DNA of 64,000 nucleotides from JACPFJ01 sp041738275 (GCA_041738275.1 JBGSQD010000169.1:9410-73409); one strand, 5' to 3'. Positions 7,924 through 16,886 are shown, numbered from the stretch's first letter. Program-made: numbers and translations. Notes: generated by a model from the sequence alone, not told the origin.

Positions 7924-9429
7924 CTAGCGATGTTTTTTGCTGAATTTGTGCTGATACATCCGTTGATCAGCCAGCTTCAGGGCATGCAGAAGTTCCTTAC
8001 CATTTTGGACGGTTGCCGAGCCGAGTGAGAGGCTCACTGGGCAATCGACCCCCGAACAGTTGATCACCTCCTGGGAGATGGTGATCCTCTTCAGCAATTC
8101 CCCCACAATACGGCTGTCAGCGCCGGGAAGGAGGATTGCGAATTCGTCGCCGCCTATGCGCGCAACCACATCTTCGGCGCGGAACGCATCCAGCAGGACC
8201 GTAGCGGCCTGCCGGAGCAACCGGTCACCCGCAGCATGCCCATGATGGTCGTTCACTTCCTTCAGCCCATCCACATCCGTCATCACCACGCTGACCGGGA
8301 ATTGCCTCCCGCCGGCAAGCCGCTCAAGCTCCGCCTCAAAGTACGCCCGATTGAACAGTCCGGTCAGCTCGTCATGGGTACTCAGGAAGCGAAGCTGCTC
8401 ATCCGCTCTTTTGCGTTCGGTGATGTCTCGGTTGCTGCCGCTGATCCCCAGGAACATGCCGTCATCATCGTAAATGGGCCGGCAGATGTGGCTGATCCAG
8501 CGAATGTCGCCATGCCTGGTGACGATACGGAATTCGACGGGGCGAGGATTTCCCTGCACATCAGCTTCGTGGACATGGCTGCGCCACAACTCCCGGTCAT
8601 CGGGATGGATGATGGAGCTGCATATTTCCGGAAAGGCGGATAACTCCTCGATGCTGTACCCAGTGATCTCGCTCCCTGCCGGAGAAACGTACCGCATTTC
8701 ACCCTCCGGAGTGCGCCAATACATCCAATCCACCGAGAAATCTGCCAGCCTTTGAAACAGGTTGTCATGATTCGTCCTTCCTTTTTCGGTAGGGCGTGCA
8801 ACCCCCATGGCTTTGACCACGACAAAGGCATCGTTACCATGTCCTGCACGGAAGGGCTGGATCTCCATGATGTCAGGCAATGATGCAGAGAGGGTTTGAA
8901 CCCACTCCTGAGAGGGAAAGCCATTCTCCCGCAACAGTTGTTCCACCTCTTCGGCGGAGTAGAAGGTGGCACCACGGTAGAAAATGCTCCCGGCCTGAGC
9001 ATCAAGATAGCGCCGACCCAGGTCGCTCCCCCGGTCGACGAAACCGAGTACCAGGCAGCCGTCCGGTCTGATGACCCGCCGCGACTCCCGCAGCATGGCA
9101 CGAACATCATCAACGAAACAGAGGCTCGTCACACTCAGGGCATAATCAAAGCTGTCGCTGGCAAATGGCAACTGCTCGGCAACCCCCTGTACCACCCGAA
9201 TACCTCTTGCATTGGCATGCTCAAGCATGGTGGCCGAAGGGTCAATGCCGACACTTACACCCAAGGGCGCCGCAAAGCGGCCTGACCCCACTCCAATTTC
9301 CAGACCAAACCCATACCGAGGAAGCAGAGACTGCACCGCCAACAATTCCGAACAGTAAGCAGCATAGTGGTTGGCGAACCAGTTTTCATAACGGTGGTGG
9401 TGCTTGTCAAATGGTCCATTTTGGGGCAT
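7924..9429 (-). CDS. Methyltransferase-PAS-GGDEF fusion (predicted diguanylate cyclase)
   Basis: This is a 501-residue fusion of three domains. An N-terminal class I methyltransferase fold (about residues 15-185) has LEIGVGSGRFAAPL, GIDPSATMLEHA and FDYALSVTSLCFVDD. A PAS domain (about 215-325) ends in the usual SNRDITERKRADEQL linker. A GGDEF domain (about 330-495) has an intact RIGGDEFAILLPG active site, VMTDVDGLKEVND metal/substrate region, GHAAGD, and an inhibitory I-site RAED exactly five residues before GGDEF. It should therefore make c-di-GMP with product feedback. ATG 9429 is preferred over the longer frame because AAGGA lies upstream of it. The methyltransferase part is unusual in a cyclase and may act as a ligand-binding sensor. 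Confidence 0.85.
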   Translation of the reverse strand: MPQNGPFDKHHHRYENWFANHYAAYCSELLAVQSLLPRYGFGLEIGVGSGRFAAPLGVSVGIDPSATMLEHANARGIRVVQGVAEQLPFASDSFDYALSVTSLCFVDDVRAMLRESRRVIRPDGCLVLGFVDRGSDLGRRYLDAQAGSIFYRGATFYSAEEVEQLLRENGFPSQEWVQTLSASLPDIMEIQPFRAGHGNDAFVVVKAMGVARPTEKGRTNHDNLFQRLADFSVDWMYWRTPEGEMRYVSPAGSEITGYSIEELSAFPEICSSIIHPDDRELWRSHVHEADVQGNPRPVEFRIVTRHGDIRWISHICRPIYDDDGMFLGISGSNRDITERKRADEQLRFLSTHDELTGLFNRAYFEAELERLAGGRQFPVSVVMTDVDGLKEVNDHHGHAAGDRLLRQAATVLLDAFRAEDVVARIGGDEFAILLPGADSRIVGELLKRITISQEVINCSGVDCPVSLSLGSATVQNGKELLHALKLADQRMYQHKFSKKHR

Positions 9430-9648
9430 GACAGCAAATCCTTGCAGATTGAAATGAAAACATTTGTGTTGTCGGGCTCTATGGTCCTTGGGTTGCCTCG
9501 GACAGAACAATGATTACGGCAACTGCGATGCCTGCAATGAAAGCGAATAGCTGTACCGTTTCTGTTCCTTCTCGGCCTGTGGGAGAAGGTGTGTTGCCCC
9601 CACATACTGATTCTGAGGGGTGAAAGCGCACTTCAGGAATGCGATAAA

Positions 9649-10650
9649 TTATACCACCTTGTCAAAGAATCGCGATGGCCCCTCAAGCGTTGGCCACTCC
9701 ACTTCCTGAAAAAGTTCCCTGATCTCAGGTACGGAATGGCCTCGTCCTTCCTCGGTCTTTTCCGTGATGTCGCGCGGGTTGGCTCCCGCTTCTGCCCAGA
9801 GTAGATTGGCACCTCCTATGATTGGCACGGTACCTGGTTCGTGGGAGCAGTTGCCCAGGACGCTGCGGGGCATGGCGAGTCGGGTGACCGCGACAATCTG
9901 TGCCATTCTCAATTCAGAGATTTTGCCGCGCTCGGCCAGAGCCGTTCCCGGAATCGGGATGCGTCGGGCCGCACCACTGAAAGCGGGATAAAGTGACGCA
10001 GTGAACAGGATCATCTCCGCAAGTTCTTCGTTGGTATGTTCGGGACCTATAGGCTCAATGCAGGTGCCGACAATCAGGCCTGCTTCCTGAAACGCCTTGA
10101 TGCTTTTGATCCGTTGCGCAGGCTCAATCGTGGTGTCTATACCTTCGCGCAGGCGCAGTGCATGATACACTCCATGGAAACCTGCTTCCACGAGGCTTGC
10201 TGCTTTGGCGGCGAATTCGTCCCCGACATTGGCGATCATAACAGTGTCGGTACGAAGAGATCGTCTAATCTCACAGGCAGTCTCGATGAATTGCCCCATA
10301 TCAAAGGTGGCTGTTGCCATGACATAGATGGCGTTGGCGCCATACTCTTCAAACTGCCGTGCCTGGGCAGCTGCCTCTGCGGGATCGATGGTAGCAGATG
10401 TGCGGAATATGTTGTTTGCAGCAGCGAATGAGCAAAACAGACAATCCCTGGGGCAGGGCGCCAGGTTGACGGCGAGCTGGGCATGGATCTCAGCCCGTGT
10501 ATTACTCACCTCGCGGGATATCCGCGATGCCTGTGCCATGATAATAAAGGTGTCTATGGAGTTTGGCGGCAGCGCCAGCATTGATATGATCTCTTCACGG
10601 GAGACCATCTCGGCATTTTGTGATTTTTTGAGAATGTCATGCAGATTCAC
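9649..10650 (-). CDS. Radical SAM protein, BioB/HydE-like
   Basis: This 333-residue protein has the radical SAM cluster motif APCPRDCLFCSFA (CxxxCxxC) at about residue 68, followed by a TIM-barrel-like sequence with GANAIYVMATATF and GFHGVYHALRLREG. The overall layout resembles biotin synthase and HydE. No biotin genes are nearby, and biotin synthase identity is uncertain because the second-cluster ligands (the Cys-rich beta strands of BioB) are not evident. The start is GTG 10650 with AGGAG five bases upstream. It is probably an orphan radical SAM enzyme; the substrate is unknown. Confidence 0.75.
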   Translation of the reverse strand: MNLHDILKKSQNAEMVSREEIISMLALPPNSIDTFIIMAQASRISREVSNTRAEIHAQLAVNLAPCPRDCLFCSFAAANNIFRTSATIDPAEAAAQARQFEEYGANAIYVMATATFDMGQFIETACEIRRSLRTDTVMIANVGDEFAAKAASLVEAGFHGVYHALRLREGIDTTIEPAQRIKSIKAFQEAGLIVGTCIEPIGPEHTNEELAEMILFTASLYPAFSGAARRIPIPGTALAERGKISELRMAQIVAVTRLAMPRSVLGNCSHEPGTVPIIGGANLLWAEAGANPRDITEKTEEGRGHSVPEIRELFQEVEWPTLEGPSRFFDKVV

Positions 10651-10897
10651 GGGGTCTCCTGTGCCTATTCCAGTTTGTGTACTCTGTTCTGCAGAGAAAT
10701 ATGTACATTAATGATTCTGTCAATTATTAGATGCTGGTGCAAAGTTGCACATCGAGATGCAGTTTTTGCACTATTTTGACTGTATTTTCTTTGTAAATTC
10801 GAATGAATAAGTCGTTGTATTGGTTTGTTATAATTATGGCATGTTTACTGAAAAAGTTTGTAAGCTGCTCAACTCAAAAAGGAAAGGAGTCGTTCTC

Positions 10898-11050
10898 ATG
10901 AAAAAGTTTATTGTACTATTGATGCTGGTTTGTATGGCCAGTGCTTCTTATGCTGCCGGTGGTAAAGTCCGTGGTGCTAAAGGGAAGGGGACAACCGCAA
11001 CAGGTTCCACTTCGCAAGGTAGCGCTACTCAGGTTCGCGCTGGTCGATAA
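10898..11050 (+). CDS. Tiny secreted peptide precursor (50 residues)
   Basis: This short gene has an excellent ribosome binding site (AAGGAAAGGAG) and starts at ATG 10898. The first ~20 residues form a Sec signal peptide (MKKFIVLLML... ending SYAAGG). The mature part is only about 30 residues, rich in Gly, Ser, Thr, Ala and basic residues, with no cysteine. A TATAAT box with an extended TG (around 10826-10834) lies upstream, and a strong hairpin follows the stop. These signals argue that it is a real, monocistronic gene. I do not recognise a family. The 10651-10897 interval otherwise holds only AT-rich promoter sequence. Confidence 0.55.
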   Translation: MKKFIVLLMLVCMASASYAAGGKVRGAKGKGTTATGSTSQGSATQVRAGR

Positions 11051-11065
11051 TTCGCTTTTCACAAA

Positions 11066-11104
11066 AGCAATGCTGAGATCTCGATGCGCGACCTCAGCAT
11101 TGCT
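11066..11104. terminator. Hairpin between convergent genes
   Basis: A perfect 12-bp inverted repeat (AGCAATGCTGAG and CTCAGCATTGCT) with a 15-base loop lies 15 bp after the small secreted peptide stop and 28 bp before the octaheme cytochrome stop. There is no long U-tract on either side, so it is a likely but not certain transcription terminator. Confidence 0.6.
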
Positions 11105-11131
11105 GCTTTCATCCTGTTGTAATGATCCTGA

Positions 11132-12550
11132 TTATTTCTTCATGCGAGGATCACCGGTATAGCCCAGTGCCTTCCAGTCCATTCTACCTTTTTCACCATG
11201 GCAATCACCACATTTTAGAGCCTTTTCCTTGGGCACTACCATATGGTTGACAGCCCAGACCATGGAGGTCTCAATCCAGCCGAATTTTCCGCTGTAAGGT
11301 TGACCGACAGCCTTCATGCCGGCCTCAATCGCCTTGTTCCAGTTATACTTGACCCAATAGGCGCTCTCACTGGTTGGAGGTCCGAAGGTGTTGACAATCG
11401 CGACTGTTTTGTTCTCCGAGTCGTAAGGTTGTTTCCCCTTCATTACCTTGAAAGGGAATATCTTTGCATTGGGATCTTTGCGATCGCCTTTCGCTGCTGA
11501 CAGCCTGACTACCTTTGCGGGGTCGATTTTATCCCCTATCAGGACCCGCTCAACTGAACCATTGTACCAGAAATAGGTGGGGACAACGTCCTTACCCCAG
11601 GCAAAGTCGCCCTTCATCTTGTCATACAGCTTCTCGCCATACTGGTCCTTCTTGATGTCTTCAGGTTTAGCTTCCTTGCCGGCGGTAGACCAGTCCCACC
11701 AGATCTTCGTTGGTTTTGCTTTTGCGAAGGTAGGAATATGACAGGTCTGGCAGGCAATTTTATTGGCATGCTTGTTAAGCATGGCATTCTTGTGAATCTT
11801 TCCCTTGTGACAATCATTGCAGCCCATTATGCGGGAACCGGATCCAACTGATACGGCAATTGCCTCACCCTTGATAGTGTGGTCGCTACCCTTGTGGCAC
11901 GATTCGCAGGTCATCTTTGATTTGCCGCCCATATGGATATCGATATCCGGTGTAGGATTAGTCAGGGAGGAGTCCAGGTCACCATGCTTCACCCTGTCGC
12001 CGCCGCCGCCGTAAAAGTGGCAGGAACCGCAGGCGGCACGGGTCGGCTTGCCGACGGATTGCGCAACCTTGACCAGATCAACCGGCTCCCATACCTTGCC
12101 CTTTGGGAACTCCTTTTTCTCGCCTGGGTATACGGGATGACCTGCCCCGGATGGAAACTTCTTGTAGGTTCCGGTGGTATCATGACAGACAAGACAATCC
12201 ACGTTTTCTGACTTGGAAAAGTCATAAGTGTTGTCTTTCCAGCCGTAGCCGGCGTGGCAGCTGGTGCAGCGGGGCCAGTTGGAAGGGACAGCTACGCAGA
12301 AGTTATTGAGTGCGTTTTTTTTACCGTACTCCATGGTATTACCATTCACGGTCTGTGTCTTGGCCCAGGTCCAGTGAACCGATTTCATAAAGGACTTGGA
12401 TTCCTGTTCATGACACTCCGTACATTTCCTGGTCACTTCCGGACCGTTTTTGAAGGGCCCGGTGATGAACTCCGCATGGTTTTGCCCACCAAAAGCCTGT
12501 GATGCAATACCGATGGCCAGTGCGAGCACTACGAAAAGTTGTTTCTTCAT
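11132..12550 (-). CDS. Octaheme c-type cytochrome, tetrathionate reductase (OTR) family
   Basis: This 472-residue exported protein has a Sec signal peptide (cleavage near QAFG-GQN) and exactly eight CXXCH motifs: CTECH, CTSCH, CLVCH, CGSCH, CESCH, CNDCH, CQTCH and CGDCH. The spacing and the stretch NFCVAVPSNWPRCTSCHAGY match the octaheme tetrathionate reductase family of Shewanella. That family can reduce tetrathionate, nitrite and hydroxylamine in vitro and has an unusual Lys-ligated catalytic heme. It should sit in the periplasm. The physiological role is not established even in Shewanella. A strong AAAAGGAGG site precedes ATG 12550. The gene stands alone, although sulfur-active genes occur further downstream. 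Confidence 0.85.
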   Translation of the reverse strand: MKKQLFVVLALAIGIASQAFGGQNHAEFITGPFKNGPEVTRKCTECHEQESKSFMKSVHWTWAKTQTVNGNTMEYGKKNALNNFCVAVPSNWPRCTSCHAGYGWKDNTYDFSKSENVDCLVCHDTTGTYKKFPSGAGHPVYPGEKKEFPKGKVWEPVDLVKVAQSVGKPTRAACGSCHFYGGGGDRVKHGDLDSSLTNPTPDIDIHMGGKSKMTCESCHKGSDHTIKGEAIAVSVGSGSRIMGCNDCHKGKIHKNAMLNKHANKIACQTCHIPTFAKAKPTKIWWDWSTAGKEAKPEDIKKDQYGEKLYDKMKGDFAWGKDVVPTYFWYNGSVERVLIGDKIDPAKVVRLSAAKGDRKDPNAKIFPFKVMKGKQPYDSENKTVAIVNTFGPPTSESAYWVKYNWNKAIEAGMKAVGQPYSGKFGWIETSMVWAVNHMVVPKEKALKCGDCHGEKGRMDWKALGYTGDPRMKK

Positions 12551-12608
12551 GTGTAAGTAAACCTCCTTTTTTAGTGTTTTACGGCGGGATACTAAGATGA
12601 ACAGTTGA

Positions 12609-13109
12609 CTATCCGTCGGTCACTTTTTTGTTTCGCAAACAGCGAACGATTTTTTGTACCTCCTCTGTATCGTGTGGATAGAGCTCCAATGGGATGTGTT
12701 CTCCCGCTAACTTCTTATAATTTCGAAACCTGACACATGATTCAAATTCACCTAAACAGACATTGTTTCTTATGTGCTCTACTGTCTTAGGCATCCCTTT
12801 CGTCTGTGTATTTAAGAATTGGCAACACTCCAATATTTCACAAGGTATACCGGCTCCTCTCTGAATCTTGATTTTTACAATGGTTGCCTGAATCGCTTCA
12901 ATGCCGACGGAAGTATTGAAACATCCAGCACCGGCAAAGGGATCGTACTCATTGATTTGAGCAATCAGTTTCTCAATAAGGGGGATGTTGTCTCCATATT
13001 TTTCAGGGTTATCTGCAATGTCCAGGACATCCGCCAGGAGCCATTCCGGGAATTCACCAACCAAGTTCTGCTCGATTACGACGATGCGGAGATCCTCAAA
13101 CGGGTGCAT
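12609..13109 (-). CDS. Hypothetical protein, 166 residues
   Basis: I do not recognise this protein. ATG 13109 has AAAGGA eight bases upstream and is preferred over the frame start at 13139. The sequence is mixed alpha/beta, with four cysteines in the second half (AGIPCEILECCQFLN and NNVCLGEFESC) and no signal peptide or membrane segment, so it is probably cytosolic. The C-terminus is basic. It lies 29 bp downstream of the thioesterase gene on the same strand and may share its transcript. Confidence 0.6.
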   Translation of the reverse strand: MHPFEDLRIVVIEQNLVGEFPEWLLADVLDIADNPEKYGDNIPLIEKLIAQINEYDPFAGAGCFNTSVGIEAIQATIVKIKIQRGAGIPCEILECCQFLNTQTKGMPKTVEHIRNNVCLGEFESCVRFRNYKKLAGEHIPLELYPHDTEEVQKIVRCLRNKKVTDG

Positions 13110-13138
13110 AAACTTTATCCTTTGATGTTTGAATATCA

Positions 13139-13570
13139 TTACACGCCATAGCCATGTACCCTTTGCATGAATTTAGCATCCGCACTGGCCATTATTGCCC
13201 CGGCATGTTCCAGTTCCGCCTTTAGCAGGTAGAGCGGAGGTGTCGCGTTCACGAGCCATGCCCGCAGGGTTACCCTGGCATCGTAAGGAACCGGTGTCAC
13301 AAACCGGATAAAAAGTTCTCCTGTTACGGCTTCGATATTCTTATGGAACAGGCAATGCGCCATGGCGGAATCAAGCATGGCGCTTATGACACCACCATGC
13401 AGGATGCCGTTGTACCCCTGGAGCAGTGAGTTCCCTTGAAATGATGCGGAGACATCACCGCTTGCCCCCGGCTCGAATATAAGCCGGAGTGACATAGGAT
13501 TGCTGTCTCCGCACATGATGCATTGCGTGTGTGTCTTCTTCACGTCGTAACCGGCTCTTTCAGTGGTCAC
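13139..13570 (-). CDS. PaaI-like hotdog-fold thioesterase
   Basis: This 143-residue protein has the hotdog signature LLQGYNGILHGGVISAMLDSAMAHCLF, where HGG and the following acidic/helix residues form the acyl-CoA binding and catalytic region of PaaI/YbgC-type thioesterases. A CxxC pair (QCIMCGDSNP) near the N-terminus is common in a subgroup of this family. The start is GTG 13570, overlapping the end of the MrpORP gene by 11 bp, so it is the last or next-to-last gene of the ORP operon by position. A functional link to that complex is doubtful. Confidence 0.75.
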   Translation of the reverse strand: MTTERAGYDVKKTHTQCIMCGDSNPMSLRLIFEPGASGDVSASFQGNSLLQGYNGILHGGVISAMLDSAMAHCLFHKNIEAVTGELFIRFVTPVPYDARVTLRAWLVNATPPLYLLKAELEHAGAIMASADAKFMQRVHGYGV

Positions 13571-14777
13571 AACTGTTAGCTCCTGTTTCCAGGGAGCCTT
13601 GCAGATAGTTTTCCACTACTTCACGGGGATATTCACCCATTGCGCCGGTAATGATCTCCACTTTGTTTTCAGCAAATAGCTGCTGCGCTTTCTGACCCAT
13701 GCCACCGGCAATAATCTGATTCACCCCTTTTCCGGACAACCAGCCGGGAAGCAGCCCAGGTTCGTGGGGAGGAGGGGTTATATAGCTTTCAGAAATGATG
13801 GAATTATTCTCCACATCGATAATGGCAAATTCGGCACAATGTCCAAAATGGGCACACAACTTCCTGTCATTGGTGGGTACGGCAAACCTGATTACACTGC
13901 CCTTTTTGAGTGGTGTCTGGATTTCTATGTAAGAAGACGTATCTTCGTTCAGATTCAATGTTTGCAGCTGATCCACGATACGGTCAAAGCGGACTGAGGT
14001 TTCCGTACCGGGAAAGGCCTGCAGGTATGGACGTTCCGCGTCGCCGCTCCTGACGATATCCGGATCAAGCGGGATGCTCCCGAGGAAAGTGGTGGCAAAT
14101 CTTTGAGCCAGTTCCTGACCGCCGCCGCTGGAAAATATATCCGTACCCTGGTGGCAATGGGGGCAGACAAACCCGCTCATGTTTTCGATAATGCCGGAGA
14201 TCTGCAGATCAAGCTGACGACAGAAGGAAATGGATTTCTCCACATCAATGGTTGCCATCTGCTGCGGCGTGGTTACGATAATAGCGCTGCTGGTCTTTGT
14301 ATCCAGCAACTGAACAATGGAAAGCGGTTCATCGCCGGTGCCGGGTGGACAGTCCACAACAAGGCAGTCCAGGTCGCCCCAGGCGACATTTTCCAGGAAC
14401 TGGCGCACAAGTCCTGCCTTCATCGGCCCCCTCATGATTACGGCATCATCGTCACCTTTCAGCATAAACCCCATGGAAACTACCTTCAGGTTTGCAAAAA
14501 CATCAATCGGGGCAATATCCTCTCCGATATAACCTAGTCTTTCCGAGGAAAGTCCCAGCATCTTGGGAACGCTCGGTCCATGCAGGTCCACATCCAACAG
14601 GCCGGTATCAAAGCCATGCATGGCAAGGCTTACGGCCAGGTTTACCGCCACGGTGCTTTTACCAACTCCACCCTTGCCTGACATGACCACAAAGGTGTGC
14701 GCAATTCTGCCTATCTTCTGGTTAAGCAGCGTATCACTCTGTTTCTGTGCCGAGTGCTGGCATCCGGATTCTCCCAT
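13560..14777 (-). CDS. MrpORP: Mrp/NBP35 ATPase fused to a NifX/ORP domain
   Basis: This 405-residue fusion has an N-terminal Mrp/NBP35/ApbC ATPase with the deviant Walker A SGKGGVGKST (residues 33-42), VDLHGPSVPKMLG, and DCPPGTGDEPLS. A CPHCH motif in the cluster-binding region follows. The C-terminal ~110 residues are a dinitrogenase-cofactor (NifX/NafY) domain with FAVPTNDRKLCAHFGHCAEFAI. The same fusion is known in Desulfovibrio as MrpORP, part of the anaerobe-specific orange-protein complex. Mrp proteins carry or transfer iron-sulfur clusters, while ORP domains can bind a Mo-Cu-S cluster. It is in an operon with two MinD-like ATPases upstream (1-bp overlap, TAATG). Confidence 0.85.
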   Translation of the reverse strand: MGESGCQHSAQKQSDTLLNQKIGRIAHTFVVMSGKGGVGKSTVAVNLAVSLAMHGFDTGLLDVDLHGPSVPKMLGLSSERLGYIGEDIAPIDVFANLKVVSMGFMLKGDDDAVIMRGPMKAGLVRQFLENVAWGDLDCLVVDCPPGTGDEPLSIVQLLDTKTSSAIIVTTPQQMATIDVEKSISFCRQLDLQISGIIENMSGFVCPHCHQGTDIFSSGGGQELAQRFATTFLGSIPLDPDIVRSGDAERPYLQAFPGTETSVRFDRIVDQLQTLNLNEDTSSYIEIQTPLKKGSVIRFAVPTNDRKLCAHFGHCAEFAIIDVENNSIISESYITPPPHEPGLLPGWLSGKGVNQIIAGGMGQKAQQLFAENKVEIITGAMGEYPREVVENYLQGSLETGANSCDH

Positions 14778-15649
14778 TACATCGTCTCCATTCGTTTGTG
14801 TAGTTTTTGATAAATCAGCCGGATTGCCTTGCTTGCCTGGCAGTCCGGCGCATATTCCAGTATTGTTTTTGCCTGGCGCTGGGCCAGGCTGACCATTGGT
14901 TCGTAGGGGATGGAGCCAAGCAGCTCAAAGCCGTGCTCCAGACAGAGAAATACAATCTCTCGGGAGTACGACGGGTTCAAATCACCCTTGTTTATGACAA
15001 TCGCTCCCGGCAGTTTGAAATGCATGGAAAGTTCCATGACCCTCTTGAGATCATGAACACCGCTGATGGTCGGCTCGGTCACAAAAACAATGTAGGAAGC
15101 TCCGGTCATCGATGCGATCGCGGTGCAGCCGATCCCGGGCGGGCCGTCTGTCAGGATGAATTCTATTCCGCTTTCCCTGGCGATCTCCTGCGCCTTTTTC
15201 CTGACAGCTGTTACCAGTTTGCCGGAATTTTCCGCTCCGGGGAGCAGCTCTGCAAAGACAGCCCATTGCTGCTCCTTGGTTTTACCCACAAAATAGTGGC
15301 CGCATAGTGCTTCATCAAAAGAGACCGCACCTGCCGGACATAGTTGAAAACAGGCTCCGCACCCTTCGCAGGCAAACCTGTCGATCTGATAATTTTCACT
15401 GATGGCTTGAAAGCGGCACACTTCCCGGCACCTGCCGCAGGCGGTACAAACCACCTTGTCAATGGCGGCCTTGTGGCCGGATACAAAGTCATACTCCTCC
15501 AACACGGCAGCATTCAGGAGCAGGTTGAGATTGGCCGCATCCACATCACAGTCGGCCACAACCTTTTTTTCAAAGAGGGTGCCCATGCATGCGGTAAAAG
15601 AGGTCTTGCCGGTCCCTCCTTTCCCGCTGACAACTACAATCTCCTTCAT
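14777..15649 (-). CDS. MinD-superfamily ATPase with inserted ferredoxin domain (ORP cluster)
   Basis: This 290-residue protein has the deviant Walker A VSGKGGTGKTS at residues 8-18. An inserted 2[4Fe-4S] ferredoxin segment (about 66-108) has ligands CTACGRCREVC and CEGCGACFQLC. The nucleotide-site motif DGPPGIGC follows. Such ATPases form the core of the Desulfovibrio orange-protein complex, where they are thought to support assembly or positioning linked to cell division; the biochemical role is unresolved. It overlaps the next upstream gene by 4 bp. Confidence 0.82.
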   Translation of the reverse strand: MKEIVVVSGKGGTGKTSFTACMGTLFEKKVVADCDVDAANLNLLLNAAVLEEYDFVSGHKAAIDKVVCTACGRCREVCRFQAISENYQIDRFACEGCGACFQLCPAGAVSFDEALCGHYFVGKTKEQQWAVFAELLPGAENSGKLVTAVRKKAQEIARESGIEFILTDGPPGIGCTAIASMTGASYIVFVTEPTISGVHDLKRVMELSMHFKLPGAIVINKGDLNPSYSREIVFLCLEHGFELLGSIPYEPMVSLAQRQAKTILEYAPDCQASKAIRLIYQKLHKRMETM

Positions 15650-16527
15650 GGAAACACCCCCGCTGACGTAAGCCCAAACTCGCCGGATTGCCCGAAAATC
15701 TCTGCGGCAATGGCTGAAAAATGCACACGGTAATCAGGCAGCGCCTCCAGCAGAAGTTCTCCGTTGGAATAGGCTTCCGCTACCTTGCGGTCTTCCGGCA
15801 GTCGTGCCAGAACTTTCAATTGATGCTCCTCAAGGAATGCTTCCAGCGGAGGAAACAAGCCGTTCTCCCTGTTGATTACCACATAGACATATTTGCCCCT
15901 GGCCTGCGCTACATCCACTGATATCTTCAGGTCATGCAGGCCGAAAGGTGTCGGCTCGGTTACCAGAATCACCAGATCAGCATCGGATATGGTTTCAACA
16001 AAGGGGCATGATGTTCCGGGAGGGGCATCAATGATCTGAATGTGGTCCGCAAGCCCCTGCTGCTTGACCATGCGGATCAATGGATTGGGCATCGGTTCAC
16101 CCACATTGAGAACCCCATGTGCAAATTCGATCCCGCCCCATCCCATGCCGCTTTCAATTATGCCGATCTCCCGGTCATCCTCGCTGATCGCCTTTGTCGG
16201 GCAAACGAGTAGACACAGGCCACAGCCGTGGCATAACTCCGGAAAGATCAAGGTATTGCCGGGCAGCCGGACAATGGCATTAAACTGGCATTTGCCGGAA
16301 CATGTGCCGCAGGAAGTGCATTTCAGCTGATCAACCTTCGGCAGCATGACACAGGCGGGCATTCTCTGCGATAGATGGGGCGAGATGAAAAAATGGCCGT
16401 TTGGTTCTTCCACGTCGCAGTCGATATACTGTACCTTCCTGCCGCTATCCGCGAGGAACCAGGCAAGATTGACTGCAACCGTTGTCTTGCCGGTTCCTCC
16501 TTTTCCACTTGCTATCGCCACTTTCAT
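15646..16527 (-). CDS. MinD-superfamily ATPase with inserted ferredoxin domain, second copy
   Basis: This 293-residue paralogue of the neighbouring ATPase has Walker A ASGKGGTGKTT (residues 6-16), a 2[4Fe-4S] ferredoxin insert with CTSCGTCSGKC and CHGCGLCLLVC (about 70-110), and the DAPPGTSCP loop. Pairs of these ATPases are the rule in ORP clusters, suggesting that they act as a heterodimer. Its ends overlap both neighbours by 4 bp, which indicates translational coupling within the operon. Confidence 0.82.
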   Translation of the reverse strand: MKVAIASGKGGTGKTTVAVNLAWFLADSGRKVQYIDCDVEEPNGHFFISPHLSQRMPACVMLPKVDQLKCTSCGTCSGKCQFNAIVRLPGNTLIFPELCHGCGLCLLVCPTKAISEDDREIGIIESGMGWGGIEFAHGVLNVGEPMPNPLIRMVKQQGLADHIQIIDAPPGTSCPFVETISDADLVILVTEPTPFGLHDLKISVDVAQARGKYVYVVINRENGLFPPLEAFLEEHQLKVLARLPEDRKVAEAYSNGELLLEALPDYRVHFSAIAAEIFGQSGEFGLTSAGVFP

Positions 16528-16886
16528 GCCCAGTGGCCATCCACATCAGCCGCACTTGCCGCCTGTAATTTGCCGTTTTCCAAAAGTATGATGGCATCCT
16601 GGACTGTTGCTGCTTCGCAGTTATAGACCTTGATGCCGGCAGCTTGAAGCACACGAAATGCCTTGGGGCCGCAATGGCCGGTTATCACGGCGTTTGCACC
16701 GGCGTTGGCCACGTTTTGTGCGGCCTGTATTCCTGCACCCTGGGGTGCATTCAGGTTTTGTGAATTATCAACCGACTGAAAACCTTTTGTATCCGTGTTG
16801 TAGATAAGAATCCTGGCCGCCCTGCCGAAGCGGCTGTCCAGCGGTGCGGCCAGGTTATCACCGGATGTAGTCACAGCAATTTTCAT
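16524..16886 (-). CDS. NifX/NafY-family (orange-protein-like) cofactor protein
   Basis: This 120-residue single-domain protein belongs to the dinitrogenase iron-molybdenum cofactor family: MKIAVTTSGDNLAAPLDSRFGRAARILIYN at its start in shortened form, then GAGIQAAQNVANAGANAVITGHCGPKAFRVL. The GHCGPKA stretch is typical of the small ORP-type proteins that can hold a metal-sulfur cluster. It overlaps the downstream ATPase by 4 bp. A role in nitrogenase is unlikely, since no nif structural genes are nearby. Confidence 0.8.
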   Translation of the reverse strand: MKIAVTTSGDNLAAPLDSRFGRAARILIYNTDTKGFQSVDNSQNLNAPQGAGIQAAQNVANAGANAVITGHCGPKAFRVLQAAGIKVYNCEAATVQDAIILLENGKLQAASAADVDGHWA

